DNA of 64,000 bases from Amblyornis subalaris (lineage: Eukaryota; Chordata; Aves; Passeriformes; Ptilonorhynchidae). Made by a program: the position numbers and the translations under genes. Under the pieces are notes generated by a model. That model searched no databases, had not been told where the DNA came from, and saw only the letters and a program-made list of their open reading frames with translations. The number at the start of each line of letters is the position of its first letter. The first letter of the stretch is position 1. Positions 56,885-64,000 of the stretch are shown here, piece by piece. The stretch lies in assembly GCA_018881555.1 (NCBI GenBank), contig JACAXG010000489.1, forward strand, positions 37,539-101,538. The letters are read 5' to 3'.

Positions 56885-57237
56885 AAATCAGAAGCTGGAT
56901 GATGTTAAGGGGATAAAGAAAGCGATTACCTTTACTAAAGGCCTCCAGGCATATTCATGGTCAAACTGCACACAAGATGTTGACCAAAAATGCGTGTGCC
57001 ATGTAGACCAGAATGCCCCCCCCATACAGGACTTTGACACTTTTATAGGTTTAACAAATTAACATAATTGACCAGAATCTCCCAATTGTAAATACAGTTA
57101 ATGAAGTAATCCCCCCCTTGGTTCGGCCTCCTACTGAAGCCCCCCAAACTTCTTGCTCTACTGTTGCTTATACTTTTAGGGGACATGGGATAGCAAAGTG
57201 TCCCTGGGTCCCAGAACACTAATGGTGATAAGGTGTT
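56885..57237 (+). pseudogene. env: ERV-G2 possible env surface fragment
   Basis: About 60 open codons (KLDDVKGIKKAITF, AYSWSNCTQDVDQKCVCHVD) with clustered cysteines and an NCT glycosylation site, then stops. Placement after integrase and its cysteine pattern suggest a surface-protein remnant. No direct family match can be claimed. Confidence 0.35.
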
Positions 57238-57366
57238 TAGGAATGTCTTGTTATGTCTAATGGGATAGGGAAACTACTTAGCTAAGAATCTGTATAGTTA
57301 TACAACAAAAGGCTACAGGGCTACTAATATATAAAAAATATAAAAGCAAAAATCTCTTTGGCATCA
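57238..57366 (-). repeat. ERV-G3 3' LTR start (family Y), truncated
   Basis: On the minus strand it starts TGATGCCAAAGAGATTTTTGC at 57366 and aligns with 62086 leftwards for about 130 bp, then ends at the junction with ERV-G2. The polypurine tract CTAACAGGGGGGAA (57367-57380) directly precedes it. Confidence 0.75.
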
Positions 57367-57380
57367 TTCCCCCCTGTTAG

Positions 57381-57773
57381 AGCCTTGACAAGGCCTCTAC
57401 CTTGTTGAGTCTCTACTCTATGTATCTATTGACAACAGTACCGACTTACACAGCTGGCTATCATAAAAATAATAATTATAATTACAGCTACTCTGAACAA
57501 TTCTTTTATCCAGGGCCAGTTTGGTAACCATGAAGTGAGTGTGTGAAAGATATAATCAAAGTTCAATGTGTAATTTTTGAAAACTACCTGATGCAAGATT
57601 TGAGTTTGTTCCCAAATTTCACCTAAATCCTTGCTAACTCTCCCACTCTGGTCCGTATACATTTTGGACCAAAGTAACCTGTAAATTTTGCTTCCAGACT
57701 TGTATCATGGTTACCACCTGTGCAGATAACAGACACAAAAAGAACAATTTAAAACACATCATCCTCATTTGTA
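57381..57773 (-). pseudogene. env: ERV-G3 env transmembrane C-terminus
   Basis: The minus-strand frame at 57426-57662 has a pre-anchor WLPNWPWIKELF segment, a hydrophobic anchor (VAVIIIIIFMIASCV) and a short tail, as in gammaretroviral transmembrane subunits. The rest of env is missing between here and integrase. Confidence 0.7.
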
Positions 57774-58750
57774 TCAGTCTGTTTTCCCACTTGTTTCAGG
57801 AGCAGAAGCCTTTTTCTCTCTGGAGTAGTGATTCCAGGGTCCTTTGCCAGTGACGTTGACTGCGGTGAGGGTAGTCAGCAGGACTTGGAATGGGCCTCTC
57901 CACTTGGCTTGTAAAGGGTCACTGTCCAACCACTTAACATAGACCCAGTCTCCAGGCTGGAATGGATGAGCAGGTGCGTCCAGTCCTATGGGTCTGGATA
58001 ACACCATGAATCTCTGGAGCTTCTGCAAAGTGGAACTTAAAGCCATTAAACACCTCTGCAAACTAAGTCTCCTCCTCATATGAATTTCTCCCAGAATATG
58101 TGGAATTTGATAAGGCCTTCCATACAATATTTCATAAGGACTTATTTTGTCCCTCTGCCTTGGTTGTATGCGGATTCTCAGTAAGGCTATAGGCAAGGCC
58201 TGAACCCATGTCATAGAGGCCTCTTGACAAATTTTGCTAATCTGTGTTTTAAGGGTTCCATTCCTAAATTCAATTTACCACTTGCTTCGGGTCTGTAAGG
58301 TGTATGCAGATCCCAAGTGATTCCCAAAATTTGGCTAACTTCCCCGACCACTGTTGCAACAGTGTGGCCCTCTATCTGATGACAACCCCAAAGGAACCCC
58401 AAACCTTGGAATTATATGACTGAGCAAAACTTTCACCACCTCTTTGGCTGTGTTAATGCGAGAGGGGTAAGCTTCAGGCCATCCATTCAAAGTGTCAAAC
58501 AACACCAGTATGTACCTGTATCCCACTTTGTGTGGTAACTCAGCAAAGAGTATTTGCCAATAATCTCCAGGAAGATCCCTTGCCTTTGTTACTCCTAACA
58601 CAACCCTCTTGCTCATATCAGGATTGTTTCGACTGCAGATTTCACATTTGTTTACTACTGATTGTACAACATCAGTCATTCCCCTTCCTGTTACTACCTT
58701 TCTCAGATGCTTTAAAAGATTTTCTGTTCCACAGTGGGTGCCAGTAGCAG
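57774..58750 (-). pseudogene. pol: ERV-G3 integrase
   Basis: Minus strand: zinc domain (GTENLLKHLRKVV, CEICSRNNPDMS; 58620-58740), catalytic core (LPHKVGYRYILVLFDTLNGWPEAYP, in which the usual VD is FD, then RFGVPLGLSSDRGPH around the second aspartate), and C-terminus (SPYEILYGRPYQIP, FQPGDWVYVKWL, KWRGPFQVLLT; 57840-58130). A frame break lies near 58340. It is the closest match to the ERV-G1 integrase. The N-terminal side is cut by the family Z LTR. Confidence 0.83.
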
Positions 58751-59054
58751 TGCAGAATGACACAGAATCTCCAGGCAGGTGCAAAAGGGAGTCCATTTAT
58801 TGCAAAAACCAGGCCTTTTTCAACTGTTAGGCCTTTATCAGTTATATACCTTTGAAATACAACAAACATAGTTCAACCAATCTCCATAAACCACAATGTG
58901 AACATGCGATGGTTATATAACTTGTTTTTCTAACTCTAATTCAGCTGAGTCAATCCCAGAGGCCTTTTCTACTTAGCCGAAGTAACAGGAGTGAGCCATG
59001 ATTTTACAAGAGTAACAAGGCCTTCATTTTGTAAGGTTTTACCTATCTGCAACA
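58751..59054 (-). repeat. ERV-Z 3' LTR (family Z)
   Basis: 304 bp. On the minus strand TGTTGCAGATAGG to GTCATTCTGCA, matching 52489-52796. It is preceded on its own strand by a polypurine tract (AACAAAGAAAGGGGGAGA, 59055-59072), so it is a 3' LTR with internal sequence to its right. Confidence 0.83.
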
Positions 59055-59072
59055 TCTCCCCCTTTCTTTGTT

Positions 59073-59590
59073 TTTTGCGTGAAGGGTTCATGTACCTGAG
59101 TGACAAAATAGTCTGCAACTGTAAAGCCATTATCTTATTAAGACTATTATTGATCATTTGTTGCACACAAGATAAGATACATGGAATACAGACCACAATC
59201 AATAAAAACCCATCAAAAACAACTGTGCCACTGACAAAGAGACCCACAGCATAGGAAAACAAAAGATAGTGTCCAATGTCCCCAGGAAGAGAGCTGCTTC
59301 TTCTGCACTTCAAAGTTACTGGCTACTGTTCCAAAGCTCATATGGCTGGAGCTCAGGGGCCGTGCTGTTTAGGCAGGAGGGAGTCCATTAACTGGAAATG
59401 CTGACTTTGACATTACCAAATGTCTTTCTGGAAGCATGGAACAGGGAATAACTGAAGAAGGTCAGCAGGAATGCAATAACCTGATGGTGGGTGCAGTGGG
59501 ACACTAGGCCTCTGTTGCCAGGCTGCTTCTGTAAGCTTCCAGGCACAGCCAAGTTCCTGGCAGTCCTACCCCTGCTCCTGCCTTGGCTAC
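59073..59590 (-). pseudogene. env: ERV-Z env remnant (anchor and tail)
   Basis: A minus-strand frame (58969-59313) holds a hydrophobic anchor and tail segment (FDGFLLIVVCIPCILSCVQQM and a helical NNSLNKIM) like the C-terminus of alpha/beta-type Env. The rest of the interval to 59590 is degraded and shows no clear surface domain. Confidence 0.6.
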
Positions 59591-59803
59591 AAGGGCTGGA
59601 TGGTGATTAGGTCATTTTTCCTCTCACTGAGTCTCGTCTTCTCAGAGGCGATTGATGTTTGTCCAATCGAGCAGGTAACCACTTTAGACCTATTGGCAAT
59701 AAAACACATGGGTACCTTCTCCCCTAGGTTAGTAAACCAGCTGGGCCTTGCCATTTCACACCCAATTGTGGATCCTTAATAAAACTTTTAGAAATTGGTT
59801 CCA
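59591..59803 (-). pseudogene. pol: ERV-Z integrase C-terminal domain
   Basis: Minus-strand DPQLGVKWQGPAGLLT, then VLLPIGLKWLPARLDKHQSP, resembles the C-terminal domain of the ERV-A1 and A2 integrases (KWEGPWDLITWGRGYACV). This places ERV-Z with K-type/betaretroviral pol. It is cut at 59804 by another LTR. Confidence 0.6.
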
Positions 59804-60248
59804 TATCACTCTCGGACACGAATAAACACACGGACACAGCTGTCAGGGTCCACCAACAGGGCAGAGGCCAAGGGGAAAAGAAAGAGAGAGCCAGCCTCTG
59901 CCCTCGGTCTTTATTTATATGTTTTCAGAAACCACTGTGGATTGGAGGATGGGAATACCACCTCCTGCTGTCCACTGGTCAACAGAATTGTCTATCATAT
60001 AGGTTAGGAATTCATAAACATTTGGCCGGTTAGTAATAACAAAAGCTATGTTTATACAAAAGTGCGTGAGAAACTATTTGCCGAACTAAAAACACTGCAC
60101 AACTAAAGAACTGCAAAATGCAGGGCTACAGTTCCACACTCGCAAATCTGCAGAGCAGTATCGCTCTGCTGGGGATCAAAATTGATGATCTGCCTTCAAA
60201 AACTTTAGTGTAAATAGTGCATTTTGTAAATGTTCCTGAGGAGCCATA
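59804..60248 (-). repeat. ERV-T 3' LTR
   Basis: 445 bp. On the minus strand it runs from TATGGCTCCTCAGG to GAGAGTGATA, so it has TA-type ends like ERV-A1 and ERV-A2. ATATAAATAAAG lies near 59915. A polypurine tract (AAAACAAAGAAGGGGGAA, about 60249-60266) abuts it on the right. Its R-U5 part is repeated at 63892-64000. Confidence 0.7.
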
Positions 60249-60289
60249 TTCCCCCTTCTTTGTTTTGTTTTTTTTTTTTATAGCATGCA

Positions 60290-61065
60290 CGTCTCTTTGT
60301 GGGGAGGCAGTCCCAAACCCAGGTCAAGAAGGTTATCTGCTATTTTGCATAAACCAGAAAGACCTCTCCCTTTCCCATGGTCTCGCAGACCCATCGACGC
60401 CAGGCTGATATGACAGTGAACGACTGCTGTAAAGGGAGATTATGCTGGTATTTTTATGGCTCGTAGACACCAAACTTTACAAGGTATAAAAGATTCACTC
60501 TGCCTCACACAAGTTGGAAAAAATCCTTTATGCACCCCAAAGTGTGAGAGGAAAAACTGCTCAAGCTGGGACGCTGGCTTTGAGTAATTCTTCTCTTCTG
60601 GAAGTTGAGTGAGAGAAGCCTCAGCACATCATNCCATAATACTTCAGGTTTGGTAAGTCATATGAGCTTCTAAACTGTACTATTCCTTGGCTAGCCATAG
60701 TATTGATCTATATAGTGCACTGTATATTCCTATTATAACTCACTAGTGAAATCTCGTTACCCTGCGTAGTTAGTGATTGGCATATTTGAGCCTATTACCG
60801 ATGGTGGCACAGTGTTTATTAATATCTCCTTTGTCTGTCCTGTGTAGTGCATAGTTTGTTAGAATGTTATGTCTGTTGTTTTTGTGTCTATTGAATAAAT
60901 AATTCATTTTTAATAGACGAGATCAGCCATCATTAAGAATCTATAATGAAAGTGATTTTACTCTGGCTAAGGTGCTGGCCATCTTAGCAAGAACTGCTAT
61001 AAATCTGAGTAGAAACAAAAGCCTGGTTTAAACCCTTATCACCTTTGTAAAATCCATTCGTAACA
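60290..61065 (+). repeat. LTR (family P), third copy
   Basis: Plus orientation, aligning with the minus strand of 9008-9870. It includes GGTATAAAAGATTC (about 60482), CTTCTAAACTGTACTATTCC and TTGAATAAATAATTC (about 60892), and ends CCATTCGTAACA. One N at 60633. The left end is approximate. Confidence 0.7.
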
Positions 61066-61613
61066 CAATGAACATGAAGGCGACATAAAAGTAAGACAAT
61101 ACATGTAATAAAGCAAGAAACTCACACCAAGCAAAAATAAACAAGGTAATGCATGTAATCATTAGCCCATGAGAGAAAGGATAGTGATTTAGAACAACAC
61201 ACCATCAATTGCCTAAATACTGTAGCATCACCCAGTGTCTGCAATAGCTTGTGAGCCCTATGTCACAGTGAGGACCTGGAGAACCTTCCCGGGCAAGGCT
61301 TCCAAGGTTACCTTGAAAGGGGATCCAGCTTTTATAAGGCCAGATCGGCAAGTCAAAGTGACTTGATTACATCTTTAGTGCAGAAACACGTGGGTCTGCT
61401 GGCATACTTCTGACCAGCTAGGGCCAGGTCTTGGCCAGAGCCAAGGCCTTAACTGGAAGGGTTTCCCTTACATATCGTACAGACAAACCTCTATCAATGG
61501 CAGTTGGGAAAGTTTCTTAAAAGTATACAGTCCTTGCAGATAACTACACAACGGTATGTGAAAGTTTTTAAAGTAGCCGGTTTTGATATTTATCTCTAGT
61601 TAAGTAGTCAATG
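61066..61613. other. No feature recognised
   Basis: Non-coding, moderately AT-rich, without LTR ends or protein similarity. It ends at the family Y solo LTR. Confidence 0.5.
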
Positions 61614-61617
61614 GTAC

Positions 61618-62086
61618 TGATGCCTTAAACAGAGAAGATAAAACTTTGCAAGCATATTAGAATAGTAAGATAAAAAGAAGGTCCTTTTATTGAAAGCTTT
61701 CAGGTGCATAATGTGGCTATATGCACACTTGGCATCGGGTTTCTACAGGTTTTATAATTTTAACAAATTAGCATATCAATCGAATATGGTCCAATTAAAG
61801 AGCAGTCCATTAGGTCATCTAGCCCCTGGGTTCTGCCCCATTGATGTCAGTCCAGGGGCTTCTTTGCCTTATTTCTTGTTTATGTCTTTTCAGATTCTGG
61901 TTACAAAAACAAAATGTTCTCTCCTTGACACTACAACCAAACAATATTTCAGGAATGTGTTAGAAGGTTAGCTTATTGTCCTAAAATCTAACAGAAAGGG
62001 TACTAGGAGCTATATAACTATGCAGTAGTAGTCTACAGAGCTATGAATATATGAAAAATGTATAAAAAGCAAATCTTAAGGCATCA
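61618..62086 (-). mobile_element. Solo gamma-type LTR (family Y)
   Basis: 469 bp with inverted ends TGATGCC...GGCATCA. Flanks GTAC (61614-61617) and CTAC (62087-62090) match at three of four bases. A reverse-strand CAATAAAAGG near 61688 gives minus orientation. It aligns with 32688-33161 and 42693-43167. Confidence 0.82.
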
Positions 62087-62632
62087 CTACCTTGAACAAA
62101 CTGCAAACAAACAAAAGAATGCATATGTGTAACATCAAGTAATATCGTGGGGATAATGCCCGTTATAAAATGTCAGTGAATTCACACTATGACATTAACA
62201 ACATAATCAGAATCGTTAACACAGCAACAGTAACTGTTCTAAAAAGTCGAGATTATATTTTTCCACACATGTATGCATATATGACCATAAAGCAAAATAA
62301 AAGCAAGCAAGAAAGCACTAAACAGCTTACAATTAATAATATCCATAACTTGGAATTGTTACTCATTTTTCTGTGCTACCTATGGAAGATTAACCAGCAA
62401 AGTGTTATGAATAATTATCTCAAGTGAACAATGTAGAACATTTATACCCATAGAATCTTCAACAAAATTAAGGATCTAATAAACCGCATCCTCACATATT
62501 TCTACATAACTCATTATCTTATATTCTTAAATAATTGCTTACCAACTCTCCATCATAATTGCTTCAGTTGGTTCCATCTTATCTCTATAACAAAAGAACT
62601 GTATCTTTCAATTTAAATGAGCATATTTCAAC
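62087..62632. other. AT-rich, no feature recognised
   Basis: AT-rich sequence leading into a minisatellite. An 85-codon frame at 62170-62427 is low-complexity and unsupported. Confidence 0.5.
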
Positions 62633-62905
62633 AGAACTTAAACTTAACATCACTTAAACGTAACATCACTTAAATGTAACAGAAAGTAAACCTAACAGAG
62701 CTTAAAGGTAACCTCACTGAGACTGAACAGATATTAATATTAATAGAACTTAAACTTAACGGAACATAAAATAACAGAACTTAAACCTAACATCACTGAA
62801 ATTTAGCAACAATTAAACTTAACAGAACTTAACCTTAACATCACTTAAACTTTACAGAGCTTAAACTTTACAGAACTTAAAATTAACGTCATTTAAATAT
62901 AAGAA
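62633..62905 (+). repeat. Minisatellite, about 17 units of 16 bp
   Basis: The consensus is close to AGAACTTAAACTTAAC, with a common variant ATCACTTAAACTTAAC. The phase is kept for about 270 bp with only one shortened unit (15 bp). Many units end TAAC. No coding potential. Confidence 0.85.
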
Positions 62906-63891
62906 AACTAAAGTCAGAGTTGAGAGTGTTCCTTTAAAAGTTTCAGATACAACAGAATTTAACTCATTTTGACTCTATCGTTACAAGAAAGCTACTGAAA
63001 ATTTGTCATACAACAGTTAAACATCAATGAACAATATGCAAGCAAACAATTGATTCATAAGCTAAATAGCAGCAACAGGGATTTACTGGAGAGATTATAA
63101 AGGTGTGGCAAATACGTTGGGAGTTTACATAATTTAGTTGTGAGAACAGCTCATGGTAACTGCAAACATTATTGAAAATATCCGTTCACAGTCAGGACTT
63201 TTCTAGTATAAGCACAATTTTGCATGATTACCCAAATTGCAATTGTACTCCAAAATGACAACATTGTATGCCTTGGCAAATTGCATTTAAAACCTGCTCA
63301 GTTAGTAGATGGTAAGACTGCTTTTCGTGATTGTCAGTACAATAGATTTGATCTTAAACTAATGAAGCTAATGGGATATAAATATTTAAGGATAAAGCAT
63401 CAAGGGCCTAGTTATATAATACTGCCACGTGTTTTGCACATATAACTCTGTTAGGTCAGTGGGTGTATAAGACTGACACGTATATATAAACAGCTACAAA
63501 GTCATGGTTTCAGATGATTCTAAAGGAGTATGCTAATGTTTACTCCACTTGTGGTCCATCAATGTACTTAAACTGTTTTGATATCAAGTTCAATTTCAAT
63601 TCATAAGTGACAAGGAAGAATAACTACACTTGAATCACTAAATAGCTGTATCTCTGAAATGCTGTCACATGTTTCTTCATGGTTAAAGAATCACAATAAA
63701 ACTACCTTATCAAAGCTGTGGGGTAAGAAACAAGCAAACAGGTAAAGCTAGCACAAATCTGCCTGGCTTTACAGTGGAGAGTCATGAGCTAATTATATAT
63801 AAACCTTGAACAGCTTCTGCAGAAAACGTTAATGGGGAAGGGAGCAAAGAAGTGCTTTGATTGATGAGTGGCTAAGTGTTGTTCTCAGGTT
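62906..63891. other. AT-rich, no feature recognised
   Basis: No LTR ends, no retroviral domain. A 73-codon frame at 63224-63445 has no recognisable domain. It is bounded on the right by an LTR fragment related to 59804-60248. Confidence 0.5.
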
Positions 63892-64000
63892 CGAATAAAC
63901 ACACGGACACAGCTGTCAGGGTTCTCCAACAGGCAGAGGCCAAAAATGGAGGACGAGGAGAGGAGGAAGAGAGAGCTGGCCTCTGCCCTCATTTTATTTA
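63892..64000 (-). repeat. LTR fragment (ERV-T family), runs off the window
   Basis: It starts GAATAAACACACGGACACAGC and matches 59819-59925 (R-U5 side), including the GCAGAGGCC block and purine tract. If continuous with 59804-60248 it would be the 5' LTR of the same minus-strand element, but its inner end lacks the ...GAGTGATA terminus. Confidence 0.65.

Noticed and set aside
62170..62427. 85-codon open frame beside the minisatellite
   Set aside because: AT-driven, rich in N, I, K and T, no recognisable domain.
1..64000. CRISPR arrays, bacterial operons, tRNA or rRNA genes
   Set aside because: No regularly spaced identical repeats with unique spacers, no cloverleaf-like sequence and no rRNA motifs were seen. 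The sequence is vertebrate repeat DNA.

Overview
The window looks like a repeat-saturated piece of bird genome. The evidence is avian CR1 LINE sequence (about 38.6-39.5 kb), several endogenous retrovirus (ERV) families with long terminal repeats (LTRs) of avian type, an Env transmembrane subunit of the avian alpharetrovirus kind, and a tRNA-Trp primer-binding site. I found no host protein-coding gene, no tRNA or rRNA gene and no CRISPR array. Dense, nested ERVs with almost no unique DNA suggest a W chromosome or other heterochromatic scaffold, probably of a neoavian or passerine bird. That placement is inference.

Layout. 0-9 kb: an old minus-strand LTR element was split by a nearly full-length provirus, ERV-A1 (695-8563, +, target-site duplication or TSD ACATGG). 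Its gag was later hit by a solo LTR (1379-1881, TSD GCCCTA). 9-17 kb: a minus-strand gammaretrovirus-like ERV (ERV-G1; gag near 16 kb, integrase near 10.4 kb) is cut by two solo LTRs, then follows LTR-derived GC-rich sequence. 17.1-24.6 kb: ERV-A2 (+, TSD GATAGT), a sister copy of ERV-A1 with a 205-base assembly gap. 24.6-28.8 kb: the 5' end of an alpharetrovirus-like minus-strand ERV (long LTR, tRNA-Phe primer site, matrix start) and other LTR pieces. 28.8-34.1 kb: a minus-strand ERVL pol remnant interrupted by a solo LTR, then two more LTRs. 34.56-38.52 kb: ERV-K1, a complete minus-strand provirus with LTRs and a 6-bp TSD; it has no recognisable pol and carries a GC-rich, repeat-like interior. 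38.6-43.2 kb: CR1 pieces, short unique stretches and three solo LTRs. 43.2-49.3 kb: a degraded plus-strand ERVL provirus (ERV-L2) holding two nested LTRs. 49.3-59.8 kb: gammaretrovirus-like elements in both orientations (ERV-G4, G2, G3) plus K-type pieces. 59.8-64.0 kb: LTRs around AT-rich DNA with a 16-bp-unit minisatellite.

The two best-preserved elements, ERV-A1 and ERV-A2, have the order LTR - tRNA-Trp primer site - gag (myristoyl matrix, capsid, two zinc knuckles) - dUTPase and protease - reverse transcriptase, RNase H and integrase - env - polypurine tract - LTR. Both are heavily broken by stops and frameshifts, and they share three in-frame UGA codons at homologous sites. Their LTRs begin TA and end TA instead of TG and CA. 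None of the retroviral genes here appears intact. What could still act is mainly LTR promoter and polyadenylation sequence.
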